Assembly (NCBI GenBank): GCA_003260025.2
Contig: QFZU02000017.1
Location: 30,935 to 94,934, forward strand
Reading direction: 5' to 3'
DNA: 64,000 bases
From: Microbispora triticiradicis
GTDB taxonomy: Bacteria; Actinomycetota; Actinomycetes; Streptosporangiales; Streptosporangiaceae
Position 1 is the stretch's first letter; every line of letters starts with the position of its first letter. Below are positions 1-8,773 of the stretch, piece by piece. Below the pieces are notes generated by a model that did no database searches, was not told the origin of the DNA, and saw nothing but the letters and a program-made list of their open reading frames with translations. The position numbers and the translations under genes are program-made.

Positions 1-771
1 AACGAGGTGCAGGCCAAGGGCTTCGAGGTGGCGCTGAGGGCGTTCGCCGAAGACTGCTTCCTCGACGGCGCCTGCCCCTTCACGAGCCGTACGGTCGACG
101 GCGCGATGAAGGAGATCAGCGACCTGCTGGCGAGGGCCGACCGGCAGCCGCTGAAGAACGATCTCGGCGACGGCCGGGTCGTCAACGAGGCGTGGACGGT
201 GCTCGGCATCGCCACCCCGCTCTACGAGCGCACCGCGTGGCCCCAGCTGCGGCAGGCCCTGGGCCAGGCCATGACCCACGGCAACGGCACGTCCCTGCTG
301 CGGATGGCCGACCTGCTGGTCGACCGCCGATCCGACGGGACGTACTCGAACCAGACCGAGGCGAACATGGCCGTCAACTGCGTGGACCACCGCTATCCCA
401 CGTCGCTCGACGCGTACGGCAAGGCCGCCGACGCGGCCGGGAAGACGGCCCCGCACTTCGGGCCGTTCGTGATGTGGGGTTCGCTGCCCTGCGCGTACTG
501 GCCGGCGAAGTCGGCCGAGGCCGACAAGCCGATCAAGGGCGCGGGCGCGCCGCCCATCCTCGTGGTCGGCACGCTGCGCGACCCCGCCACGCCGTACGAG
601 TGGGCGCAGGGGCTCGCGAAGGAGCTGACCTCGGGCGTGCTGCTGGGCTACGACGGCGACGGCCACACGGCCTACCGCAGCGGCTCGACCTGCGTGGACA
701 CCGCGGTCGACGACTACCTGCTCACGCTGCGCGCGCCCAAGAACGGCACGGTCTGCCCGAAGGCGACCTGA
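1..771 (+). CDS. Alpha/beta hydrolase with TAP-like C-terminal domain (5' truncated by window)
   Basis: Only the last 256 codons are present; the frame is open from base 1, so the start, any signal peptide and the nucleophile serine lie outside the window. The visible part matches the C-terminal domain of secreted tripeptidyl-aminopeptidase-like (S33) alpha/beta hydrolases. It has a beta-strand leading to the acid loop (ILVVGTLRDPATP, about residues 185-197 of the visible part) and a catalytic-histidine motif (GDGHTAYRSGSTCVD, about 219-233). The family cleaves peptides or esters outside the cell in actinomycetes; the substrate here is unknown. The gene ends convergently with the helicase-associated gene, 7 bases away, and a strong hairpin follows. 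Confidence 0.75.
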   Translation, partial: NEVQAKGFEVALRAFAEDCFLDGACPFTSRTVDGAMKEISDLLARADRQPLKNDLGDGRVVNEAWTVLGIATPLYERTAWPQLRQALGQAMTHGNGTSLLRMADLLVDRRSDGTYSNQTEANMAVNCVDHRYPTSLDAYGKAADAAGKTAPHFGPFVMWGSLPCAYWPAKSAEADKPIKGAGAPPILVVGTLRDPATPYEWAQGLAKELTSGVLLGYDGDGHTAYRSGSTCVDTAVDDYLLTLRAPKNGTVCPKAT

Positions 772-778
772 CAGGCGG

Positions 779-2965
779 TTACGAACGGGCCGGTACGCGA
801 CGCGTGCCGGCCCGTTCGACGACCGTCGCCCCGGTCTCGGACTCCAGCGCCGGGGCGTACCCCGCGGCGCGCAACCGCGCGAGGGTCTCCTCCTCGCCGG
901 CGGCGCTGATCAGCACGGTGGGTGCGATCTTGCGCAGCCCCAGCGCGCGCAGCGCCTGCGCACGGGCGAGTTCCTCGATCAGCGCCTCGTCGTCGGCGCG
1001 GAGGCAGCACCCGGACCGCACCACCCGGATCCGGCCGTGTACCCGGGCCGTGTCCTTGACCAGGTATTCGAGGGTCTGCGGCAGCGGCCCCTCTGCGGCC
1101 TCGGCGAGCCGCGCGAGCAGGTCGTCGGCCTCGTAGCCCTGGTCGAACGCGCGGCGCACGGTCGCCGCGCTCAGCCGCCAGACCACCGCGTGCCCTTCCG
1201 ACTCGCGCTCCGCGACGCCGTCCAGCAGTTCGGCGAGGGACGGGTCGGGCATCCCGGGCACCACCGCCGTCAGGTCGGCCTGGAACCGGGCGGTGGCCTG
1301 GGCGGGCGGCAGCATGGCCGACAGGGCCGTGGTCAGCGCGGCCTCCGGCGACCGCCACGCCTCACCGCTGACCAGCAGGTCCCGTACGGCGTGCCCGACG
1401 GCCGTGAGGGCGCCACCGGCGGTCACGCCGAGCAGCCCGGCCTCGCGCAGGATGGCGCCCGCCTGCTCGGCGCCGAGCCGCGCGGCCGAGACGTGATGGG
1501 GACGATGCCAGGCGGCGCGGAGCATCAGGTAATGGAGGCCGTCCGGCGGAAGGCCCCTCCCTGGAGGCACCGCGGCGAGGGCTTCGAGCAGGGCGTACCT
1601 GAGGCTGACCGCGTGCGGGTCGGTGGGCTCGGTGAGGGCGACGGGCGTCCCGGCCTCCGCGGGCCAGTGGGTGTAGGTCGCGGGCAGGGTCGCCCAGGTC
1701 CCGATGATCCTGGCCAGCCGCTCGACGGGCGACCGCTTGAGCCAGGTGTCGTACTCGGTGGTGGGCAGCAGGTTCACCACCGGTTCGGGCAGCCTGCCGC
1801 GGTGGCCCTTCGGACGCGGCACCGGCTCGGCGTACAGGCCGAGCAGCTCCGCCTGCGTGGCCAGGTCGATCCAGAACCTCGCGAGGTCCTCGCCCACGCC
1901 GGCGGCCTTCGCGATGCGCCTGGTGTCCCGCACCGCCAGACCGCCGGCCTTGCGCAGGGTGGGCGGCTGATCGACGCACGCCGCGAGCAGACGTTCGATC
2001 TGGGAGAGCGCGGAGGTGGCGGCCGCCTGCGCGGTCCCCTCCGCCCCGTCCGCACCGGGGAGGTCGTCCGGGGGCGGCGGCGGATCGGGGGTGAACGGCA
2101 CGCGCGGCCCGCCGAGGACCGCCGTGGCCACCTCGAACGGCACCTCCGCCACGTCGGGCGGCCCCGCCGGGAGCAGCAGGCCGTGCGCCACCAGCCAGTC
2201 GGTGGCCGGGTCGCCGGAACCCCCGGGGCGGACGACGTACCTGACGTTGTGCTGGTAGCCGTACCCGCTGTGGACCTGGTAGGCGTGGGTGCGCAGCCGT
2301 GATCCGTGCCCGACGAGGCGGAGCAGCCAGTCCCGTACGGACGCGGGGGCGCCCGCGACCAGGGCCCGCACCCGCTCGGGGTCAGCCAGCAGGCCGAGCA
2401 CGTTCCGTTCCGCGACCTCCCGTACGCGGGCGTTCGGGAACCCCAGGACTTCGGCGATCGCGTGGACCTCCGGGGGGTTGAAGTGCGCGGCGAGAAGCTC
2501 GGCGGCGGGACGCCCGAGCCCCGTCTCGCCGGCGAGGTCCAGGTGGACCGCGCCGGGCACGATCACCTGGTCGCCGTGCGGCGGGAGCACCAGCGCCATG
2601 CCCGCCAACTGGTCCAGTACGGCGTCGGCGGCCGTACGGCGGTCGAGGCAGGGCCCGGCCAGCAGGTCGAGCACGTCGGCGCGGGGCACGGCGCGGGAGG
2701 CCGGATCGTCCCCCTCCAGGTGATAACCCAGCGGCCCGTGCCGCTGCGCCGCCAGCCAGGCGACGGCCGCGAGCACCTGACGCTGGGGCAGGGTGCAGAA
2801 CCTGACGAGCGGCACCACCGCCTGCCGCCGGAGCAGCAGCCGGGCCAGGTCCTGCGGCGGGATGTCCTCGTCGACGACGAAGCCCACCCGGGCGAGCAGC
2901 AGCCGCCGCTCGTCGGGCGACCTGGTTCTCAACCACGTGGTCAGAAGCCGGGGCGTGCTCACCAC
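779..2965 (-). CDS. Helicase-associated (XPB/Ssl2 N-terminal-like) domain protein
   Basis: A 728-residue protein matching the actinobacterial 'helicase-associated domain-containing protein' family, which resembles the N-terminal domain of XPB/Ssl2 helicases but lacks helicase motors. The N-terminus (about 1-140) carries the helical segment beginning TTWLRTRSPDERRLLLARV. The middle holds winged-helix-like stretches, and the C-terminal part (about 560-720) has the pattern VVWRLSAATVRRAFDQGY followed by PLPQTLEYLVKD. No Walker A motif is visible. It starts at GTG (GTG-GTG). Family members often lie near the true XPB-like helicase, which is not in this window. The role is presumed to be DNA repair or transcription-coupled; this is inference. 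Confidence 0.7.
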   Translation of the reverse strand: MVSTPRLLTTWLRTRSPDERRLLLARVGFVVDEDIPPQDLARLLLRRQAVVPLVRFCTLPQRQVLAAVAWLAAQRHGPLGYHLEGDDPASRAVPRADVLDLLAGPCLDRRTAADAVLDQLAGMALVLPPHGDQVIVPGAVHLDLAGETGLGRPAAELLAAHFNPPEVHAIAEVLGFPNARVREVAERNVLGLLADPERVRALVAGAPASVRDWLLRLVGHGSRLRTHAYQVHSGYGYQHNVRYVVRPGGSGDPATDWLVAHGLLLPAGPPDVAEVPFEVATAVLGGPRVPFTPDPPPPPDDLPGADGAEGTAQAAATSALSQIERLLAACVDQPPTLRKAGGLAVRDTRRIAKAAGVGEDLARFWIDLATQAELLGLYAEPVPRPKGHRGRLPEPVVNLLPTTEYDTWLKRSPVERLARIIGTWATLPATYTHWPAEAGTPVALTEPTDPHAVSLRYALLEALAAVPPGRGLPPDGLHYLMLRAAWHRPHHVSAARLGAEQAGAILREAGLLGVTAGGALTAVGHAVRDLLVSGEAWRSPEAALTTALSAMLPPAQATARFQADLTAVVPGMPDPSLAELLDGVAERESEGHAVVWRLSAATVRRAFDQGYEADDLLARLAEAAEGPLPQTLEYLVKDTARVHGRIRVVRSGCCLRADDEALIEELARAQALRALGLRKIAPTVLISAAGEEETLARLRAAGYAPALESETGATVVERAGTRRVPARS
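782..818. terminator. Hairpin at convergent gene ends
   Basis: Inverted repeat with a 16-bp stem (782-797 with 803-818, one G-T pair) and a 5-base loop. It begins 10 bases after the stop of the hydrolase gene and lies inside the last codons of the convergent helicase-associated gene. No U-tract follows, as is usual for actinomycete terminators. Confidence 0.6.
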
Positions 2966-3014
2966 GGCACCCTACCCGCGGTCCACCGGCCGCCGACCCT
3001 TCACCCGGAGGTCC

Positions 3015-3344
3015 TCAGCCCGCGTGCTCCGCGGCCCAGGCGCAGATGGCGGCCAGCGGTTCGCGCAGCGTACGGCCGAGATCGGTCAGCGCGTACTCGA
3101 CGTGCTGGGGCGCGGTGTCCTTGACGACCCGGCGTTCGACCATGCCGTCCGCCTCCATGCCGCGCAACGTCTCGGTCAGCACCTTCTGGGTGATGCCCGG
3201 CAGCCGGCGGCGCAACTGGCCGGGCCGCTGGGGCCCGGCCAGCAACGCGTAGATCACCAGCACCCGCCACTTCGCCGCGAACCGCTCCAGCGCCTGCCGC
3301 GTCGCGCAGGTCTCCTGCAGTACGTCCGGAATCACCGGATCCAT
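3015..3344 (-). CDS. HxlR-family winged-helix transcriptional regulator
   Basis: A 109-residue single-domain regulator, the normal length for HxlR proteins. The pattern LERFAAKWRVLVIYALLAGPQ followed by RRLPGITQKVLTETLRGMEADG and VEYALTDLGRTL is typical: recognition helix, wing, then a C-terminal dimerisation helix. A longer frame runs upstream to 3755, but ATG at 3344 is preceded by GGGAG at good spacing and gives a canonical start (MDPVIPDVLQETC), so the extension is rejected. A Cys near position 13 sits where redox-sensing HxlR members carry theirs. The gene is divergent from the hydrolase at 3459, with 114 bp between them, and probably controls it. Confidence 0.85.
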   Translation of the reverse strand: MDPVIPDVLQETCATRQALERFAAKWRVLVIYALLAGPQRPGQLRRRLPGITQKVLTETLRGMEADGMVERRVVKDTAPQHVEYALTDLGRTLREPLAAICAWAAEHAG

Positions 3345-3458
3345 CTCGTCTCCCTGCCCTGTGGGATAGGTACCTCGAAGTGCCTTCTGGCGCCGTGGTT
3401 CAGGCACGCCTAGCCTCACGCTCACCGCGAGATCACACACTAGGACGGGGACGCGGGC

Positions 3459-4394
3459 ATGAGCGATATCACGAATCATCCATATACGGCGGCCGGGCGG
3501 GGCCTGCCCGGCGCGCCGATGACCGCCATACGGACCGAGCGGGTCACGTTCTCGGCGGGCGGTGTCGATCTCGTCGGGGATCTCCGGCTGCCGGATCTGC
3601 CGGGGCCCGCCCCCGCCGTCGCGCTCACCGGGCCCTTCACGGGAGTGAAGGAGCAGGTCACCGGACTGTACGCGGAGCGTCTCGCACGGGCGGGGCTGGT
3701 CACCCTGGCCTTCGACCACCGGGGGTTCGGCGAGAGCGGCGGGCGGCGGGGCCATGAGGACGGCGAGGGCAAGCTCGCCGACCTCCGCTCCGCGGTGAGC
3801 CTGCTCGGCGGCCGTCCCGAGGTCGCCCCGGGCCGGATCGGGCTCGTCGGCGTGTGCCTCGGCGGCGGGTACGCGGTGCGGGCCGCCGCCTCCGATCCCC
3901 GGGTGCGCGCCGTCGCCGGGATCGCCGGCGCGTACAACAGCCCGGTCTGGTTCGCCGAGCGCATGGGCGTCGACGCCTACAGGGGCGCGCTCGGCGGCTT
4001 CCTCGACCGGTACGACGAACTCCTGCCCGCGGTGGCGCCCGGCGACGGCGAGGCCGCCATGCCCGGCGCCGAGCCGTACGCCTACTACGGCACCTCCCGC
4101 TCGGCGTCACCGCACTGGGTGAACGAGGTGACCCGGGGGTCGCTCCACTCGCTGATGACCCTCGACGCGCTCGGGGCCGCCCCTCTTCTCGCCGCCACGC
4201 CGCTGCTCGTCGTGCACGGCCGGGCCGACGCCTACTGCGCGCCGGAACTGGCGGCGGAGCTCGCCGACCGGAGCCCGGGCAAGAAGGAGGTGATCTGGCT
4301 GGACTGCCGGGAGCACATCGATCTCTACGACGTGGAGCCCTACGTCACCCAGGCCGCCGACGCGACGGCCGCCTTCCTGCACGACCACCTCTGA
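3459..4394 (+). CDS. Alpha/beta hydrolase, dienelactone hydrolase-like
   Basis: A 311-residue cytosolic alpha/beta hydrolase. The oxyanion strand is LTGPFTGVKEQV (about 47-58) and FDHRGFGESGG (about 85-95) follows. The nucleophile elbow reads GVCLGGGYA (about 129-137), with Cys where most hydrolases have Ser, as in dienelactone hydrolases. The acid loop is LLVVHGRADAYC (about 248-259) and the catalytic His lies in CREHIDLYD. The family hydrolyses lactones or esters; the substrate is unknown. Divergence from the HxlR regulator suggests induction by an electrophilic or aromatic compound (inference). The stop lies 7 bp from that of the convergent ricT-like gene. Confidence 0.8.
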   Translation: MSDITNHPYTAAGRGLPGAPMTAIRTERVTFSAGGVDLVGDLRLPDLPGPAPAVALTGPFTGVKEQVTGLYAERLARAGLVTLAFDHRGFGESGGRRGHEDGEGKLADLRSAVSLLGGRPEVAPGRIGLVGVCLGGGYAVRAAASDPRVRAVAGIAGAYNSPVWFAERMGVDAYRGALGGFLDRYDELLPAVAPGDGEAAMPGAEPYAYYGTSRSASPHWVNEVTRGSLHSLMTLDALGAAPLLAATPLLVVHGRADAYCAPELAAELADRSPGKKEVIWLDCREHIDLYDVEPYVTQAADATAAFLHDHL

Positions 4395-4401
4395 CCGGGT
4401 T

Positions 4402-5250
4402 TCACTCGGCGTCGCCGGCGGTGGCCGTCCGCGCCTCCCCGTACGTCGCGTCGTGGGCCTTACGGGGGGCGCACACGCTGGCCCGGGAGCAGGAGCAGCG
4501 GCGGCCGCCGTCGTTGAGACGGACCACGACCGAGTCGGAGGGCACGTTGTGCCCGACCACCGTGCCGGGACCCTCGGGGGTGTCCACGGCGAGACCGGCG
4601 CGCGGCGCCGAGGCCCGGAACTCCTGGTAGAGCGGGTGCTCGTACTTCAGGCAGCACATCAGCCGGCCACAGGCGCCGGCGATCCTGAGCGGGTTGACCG
4701 GCAGGTCCTGGTCCTTGGCCATGCGGACGGAGACCGGCTCGAAGTCCTTGAGGAACGTGGCACAGCACAGGTCACGGCCGCAGGGGCCGATGCCGCCCTG
4801 GATCCGGGCCTCGTCGCGCGGGCCGATCTGCCGCAACTCGACCCGCGCCCGCAGGTTGCGGGCGAGGTCGCGCACGAGCGCGCGGAAGTCCACCCGGTGC
4901 GGGGCGGAGAAGTACACGGTGTAGACGTTGTCGACGTCCAGGTAGTCGACGCCGATCACCTTCATCGGCAGCTCGTGCCGTTTGATCAGCCGCTTGGAGA
5001 CGCTGCGGGCCTCCGCCCGGCGGCGGCGGTTGACCTCGTCCCTGGCCAGGTGTTCCTCGCCCGCGACGCCCTGGCACACGGGCAGGCCCTCGACGTCCTC
5101 GCTCACGTACTGCGGCGCCCACACGCACTCGGCGACCTCCGGACCGGAGTCCGTCGGCACCAGGACCTTGTCGCCCACCTTCGGCGAGTGCGCACCGGGA
5201 TCGAGGTAGTAGAGCCGTCCGTAGCGCGTGAAGCTCACGGCCATCATCAT
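4402..5250 (-). CDS. ricT: PSP1/RicT-family protein
   Basis: About 282 residues with the PSP1 domain: RYGRLYYLDPG near the N-terminus, AHRVDFRALVRDLA in the middle, and the cysteine clusters GPCGRDLCC and GACGRLMCCLKYE that in RicT of Bacillus help bind iron-sulfur clusters in the RicAFT (YaaT-YlbF-YmcA) complex. That complex affects RNase Y-dependent RNA maturation in Firmicutes; the actinobacterial role is not established. Three consecutive ATG codons (5250, 5247, 5244) follow a GAGGAGG sequence. The upstream frame to 5337 is rejected because it lacks family similarity. Adjacency to holB is the usual synteny for this family. Confidence 0.85.
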   Translation of the reverse strand: MMMAVSFTRYGRLYYLDPGAHSPKVGDKVLVPTDSGPEVAECVWAPQYVSEDVEGLPVCQGVAGEEHLARDEVNRRRRAEARSVSKRLIKRHELPMKVIGVDYLDVDNVYTVYFSAPHRVDFRALVRDLARNLRARVELRQIGPRDEARIQGGIGPCGRDLCCATFLKDFEPVSVRMAKDQDLPVNPLRIAGACGRLMCCLKYEHPLYQEFRASAPRAGLAVDTPEGPGTVVGHNVPSDSVVVRLNDGGRRCSCSRASVCAPRKAHDATYGEARTATAGDAE

Positions 5251-5337
5251 GCCCAAAGAGCCGGCCCTCCTCGGTTCTGTACGGCGGTCGCACGCCGAGC
5301 GCCCGGAACCACCATACGTCCCGTACGGGACTGGCAA

Positions 5338-6531
5338 TCATCCCCTGTGGACGACTCCGGGCGAGCGGAGGGCGAGAGTCATGGCCTCGACCGCGATCTG
5401 CGGGTGGACGTTGGCCGCGAGCCGCTCCCGGCACTTCATGATCGCGTCCGTACGGCGGAGCGTGTCCTCGGGCGAGGACGCCCGCGCGACGGCCTCCACC
5501 TCGTGCCTGCGGTCCTCGTTGGCCAGTTCCACCGAGGCGCCGAACTGCACGGCCAGCACGTCGCGGTAGAACGCCATCAGTTCGAGCAGCGCGAGGTCGA
5601 GCGAGTCGCGCTTGATGCGGGTCGCACGCGACTTCTGCATGGTCTCGAGTTCCTTGAGCGCCCCGGCGCCACCCCGCACCAGGCCCTTGTTGAGCCCCTT
5701 GCCGGTGGACCCCTCGCCGTAGACCCGGCGCAACTCGGCGGTCTCGACCTCGTTCAGCGCGGTCGTGGCCGCGTCGGCGTCCTCGGTGGAGGTCTTCACC
5801 AGGCGCTCGGCGGCGGTGACGCACTCCGCCACGCCCGTCAGCGAGCGGGGGATCGACAGCACCTCGGCGCGGCGGCGCCGCGTCTCCTCGTCCAGGGCGA
5901 GGCGGCGGGCCCGGCCGACGTCCCCCTGCGCCGCCCGCGCGGCGTCGAGCGCCACGTCGTGGGGCACCCCGTCACGGGTCGCCAGCACGTTCGCCACGGC
6001 CTCGGTGGAGGGCGTGCCGAGCGTCACGACCCGGCAGCGCGACCGGATCGTGATGATCATGTCGTCCGCGGACGGCGCGCACAGCAGCCACACCGTCCGT
6101 GGCGGCGGCTCCTCGATCGCCTTGAGCAGCGCGTTGGCCGCCTGCTCGGTGACCCGGTCGGCGTCCTCGAACAATACGACCCGCCAGCGGCCGAGCGTGG
6201 GCGCCCCCGCCGCCTTGAGCACGAGCTCACGCGTCTGCCGCACGCCGTACGACAGGCCCTCCGGCCGTACGAACGTGACGTCGGGGTGCGAGCCGACCTC
6301 GACCTGGTGACAGGCGTCGCAGTGGCCGCAGCCCTGCTCGGGGCAGAGCAGCGCGGCGGCGAACGCCTTGGCGGCGGTGGACCGCCCGGAGCCGGGCGGG
6401 CCGGTGAACAGCCAGGCGTGGGTCATGCCCGCGCCGCGGCCCCCGGCGACGGCCTCGGCGGCGGCGGAGGCCGCCCGCCGCAGCACGCCGATCGCCCGAT
6501 CCTGCCCGATCAGATCCCCGTAGACGGTCAT
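5338..6531 (-). CDS. holB: DNA polymerase III delta' subunit
   Basis: A 397-residue clamp-loader subunit. Walker A is GPPGSGRST (about 43-51), the zinc ribbon cysteines are in CPEQGCGHCDAC, the Walker B-like segment is RVVLFEDADRVTEQAANALLK, and the sensor region is IEEPPPRTVWLLC with ITIRSRCRVV after it. It belongs to the delta'/gamma-tau complex that loads the beta clamp. Its start lies 3 bp after the stop of the MFS-thymidylate kinase gene, so both are in one operon with ricT downstream, the standard bacterial tmk-holB-ricT order. Confidence 0.93.
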   Translation of the reverse strand: MTVYGDLIGQDRAIGVLRRAASAAAEAVAGGRGAGMTHAWLFTGPPGSGRSTAAKAFAAALLCPEQGCGHCDACHQVEVGSHPDVTFVRPEGLSYGVRQTRELVLKAAGAPTLGRWRVVLFEDADRVTEQAANALLKAIEEPPPRTVWLLCAPSADDMIITIRSRCRVVTLGTPSTEAVANVLATRDGVPHDVALDAARAAQGDVGRARRLALDEETRRRRAEVLSIPRSLTGVAECVTAAERLVKTSTEDADAATTALNEVETAELRRVYGEGSTGKGLNKGLVRGGAGALKELETMQKSRATRIKRDSLDLALLELMAFYRDVLAVQFGASVELANEDRRHEVEAVARASSPEDTLRRTDAIMKCRERLAANVHPQIAVEAMTLALRSPGVVHRG

Positions 6532-6534
6532 TCG

Positions 6535-8598
6535 CTATCCGAAGTCACGGATGGCGGGCATCGTGCCGGTGGCCTCCTCGGCCTCGTACGGCACCGGATC
6601 GGGCAGGATGTCCCGCACCCGGTCCTGGATCAGGAGCGTCACCTCCCGCTGCTCCAGCGTGCCGTCCACCAGGAGATACCGGTCGGGGTCGGCGGCGGCC
6701 AGCGCGCGGAACTCCCGGCGCACCCGCTCGTGGAACTCCAGCGGCTCGGCCTCGATGCGGTCGGCCGGCGAGGCCATCCGCCGCAGCCCGACCGACGGCG
6801 GCACGTCGATGAGCACGGTGAGATCGGGGACGAGCCCGCCCGTCGCCCACTTGTTGATCTTCGCGACGTCCTCGGGGTCGAGCGACCGCCCCGCACCCTG
6901 GTAGGCCAGGGAGGAGTCCACGTACCTGTCGGTGATCACCGTCGAGCCCCGCCGGAGCGCGGGCACGATCACCTTCTCCACGTGCTCGGCCCGGTCGGCG
7001 GCGTACAGCATCGCCTCGGCACGGGCGGAGAGCCCCTGGTGGGCGGCGTCGAGCAGGATCGCCCGCAGCCGCATGCCGACCTTGGTCGAGCCCGGCTCGC
7101 GGGTCTGCACGACGTCGAAACCCTGGTCCCGCAGCCAGATGGCGAGCAGCCGCGACTGGGTCGTCTTGCCCGAGCCCTCGCCGCCCTCGAACGCGATGAA
7201 CAGCCCGCGTGCGGGCTCCGCCTCGTCGGGGACGAACCGCCGTCCCCGGAGGGCGGCCAGCAGGTCGGCCCCGATCGGCACGCCCGGCCGGTCGTCCATG
7301 TGGCGCAGCGCCAGCACGCCGACGGCCACGGCCAGCAGCGCGCCGAGGAGCAGCACGAGGTTGGCCCCGTCGAAGCGGTAGGTCAGCTCGGAGATCCGCA
7401 GGTAGTGCCGGCCGAAGAGCGCGGCCAGCGCCGAGGCCACCGCGACGACCAGCAGCAGCACGACCCGGCCCAGCGACTGCAGGAAGGCGAACGTACGGCC
7501 GCGCAGCCCGTCCTCGACCTCCAGGCCGATCGTGGTGTAGCCGATGATCCAGGCGATGCCGGCGCAGGCGCCCAGCACCACCGTCAGCACCACGACGACG
7601 ACCAGGTTCTGGATGAGCGCGACGGCGGCCAGCGTGACCCCCGCGCACAGGATCGACAGCCCGAACATCCGCCGCCGCGACAGGCCGCCCAGCAGGCGGG
7701 GGCCGAAGAACATGCCGAACGCCATGCCGAGGAAGACGGCGCAGAACACCGTGCCGTACCCCGCGTCTCCGCCACCCATCACCTGCACGTACGCCTTGGC
7801 GACGCCGATGACCGCGCCCCCGGCGGCGAACGCGCCGAGCATGCCGATGATCAGCCCCCGCACCACCCGGTTGCCGCCGACGTACCGCCAGCCCTCGGTG
7901 ATCTGCCTGAGCACCGACGGCGCGGCCACGTGGCGGACGTGGTCCTTCGGGATCGCCCGCAGAGTGAAGATCATCACGGCGGAGGCGAGGTAGGCGAGCG
8001 CGTTGAGATAGAGCGCCACGCTGGTCGCCGCGACCGTGAACGCCGGTACGGCCGCCGAGATCGTGGTGATGACCCCCGACAAAACCGCGAACAGGGCCGC
8101 CGCGACGGGAGCGGTGCCGTACGTCACGAGGAGGTTGAGCTGGTTGGCCTCCTCCAGCCGCTCCTTGGGCACCAGGTTGGGCACGGTCGCGTCCTTGGCC
8201 GGCACCCAGAACAGGTTCACGCACTCGACCAGGAGCGTCGCGACGAGCAGCCACTGGTAGCCGCCGATCAGCGGGATCGACAGCACCACCGCGAACCTGA
8301 GGACGTCGGCGACGACCATCGTCAGCCTGCGGTCGAACCGGTCGGCCACCGCTCCCGCGAGCGGGCCGAGCAGGATCGCGGGCAGCATCTTGGCGACGAA
8401 GACGCCGCCGATGGCGAGGCTCTGCGTCTGGAAGCCGGACGGCGCGGTGAGGTTACCGGCGAGGGCGGTCAGCGCGATGATGTTGAGCCAGTCGCCGAGG
8501 CTGCACGTCGCCATGGCGGTCCAGAGCCTGCGGAACGGCGCGTTCGCCAGCACGTGCGGCTGCTTGCGTCGCGCGGCGGCCCGGGCAGGAGTGCTCAT
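6535..8598 (-). CDS. tmk: MFS transporter-thymidylate kinase fusion
   Basis: A 687-residue two-domain protein. Residues 1 to about 445 form a multi-span MFS-like transporter (GDWLNIIALTALAGN; VADRFDRRLTMVVADVLRF; about 12 hydrophobic segments). Residues about 468-670 are a complete thymidylate kinase: P-loop FEGGEGSGKTTQ, DR-type motif VITDRYVDSSLAYQGAGR and lid region RMASPADRIEAEP. The enzyme phosphorylates dTMP to dTDP. This fusion recurs in actinobacteria, so it is unlikely to be an error; the function of the membrane half is unknown. It is co-transcribed with holB (3-bp gap). The SD before the ATG is weak. Confidence 0.9.
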   Translation of the reverse strand: MSTPARAAARRKQPHVLANAPFRRLWTAMATCSLGDWLNIIALTALAGNLTAPSGFQTQSLAIGGVFVAKMLPAILLGPLAGAVADRFDRRLTMVVADVLRFAVVLSIPLIGGYQWLLVATLLVECVNLFWVPAKDATVPNLVPKERLEEANQLNLLVTYGTAPVAAALFAVLSGVITTISAAVPAFTVAATSVALYLNALAYLASAVMIFTLRAIPKDHVRHVAAPSVLRQITEGWRYVGGNRVVRGLIIGMLGAFAAGGAVIGVAKAYVQVMGGGDAGYGTVFCAVFLGMAFGMFFGPRLLGGLSRRRMFGLSILCAGVTLAAVALIQNLVVVVVLTVVLGACAGIAWIIGYTTIGLEVEDGLRGRTFAFLQSLGRVVLLLVVAVASALAALFGRHYLRISELTYRFDGANLVLLLGALLAVAVGVLALRHMDDRPGVPIGADLLAALRGRRFVPDEAEPARGLFIAFEGGEGSGKTTQSRLLAIWLRDQGFDVVQTREPGSTKVGMRLRAILLDAAHQGLSARAEAMLYAADRAEHVEKVIVPALRRGSTVITDRYVDSSLAYQGAGRSLDPEDVAKINKWATGGLVPDLTVLIDVPPSVGLRRMASPADRIEAEPLEFHERVRREFRALAAADPDRYLLVDGTLEQREVTLLIQDRVRDILPDPVPYEAEEATGTMPAIRDFG

Positions 8599-8773
8599 GA
8601 TGTCAGCGTATCCAGGGTGTTCGCTGGGCTGGGAGACGGACGAGCGGGCCGCTCGGGCCTGCTCGTCGCCTGAGGGTATTACGTCCGCCTCGTCCTCGCT
8701 CTCATGATGACGGCAATGCTCTACTCCATCGTGCTGATCGGACCTCGGGGTTGATCAGACGGGAAGGGCATTC

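Noticed and set aside
4453..8673. A 1,406-codon open frame on the plus strand opposite holB and tmk
   Set aside because: It mirrors the codon periodicity of the minus-strand genes and its translation is low-complexity Arg/Gly/His-rich without any domain; the minus-strand genes have clear families.
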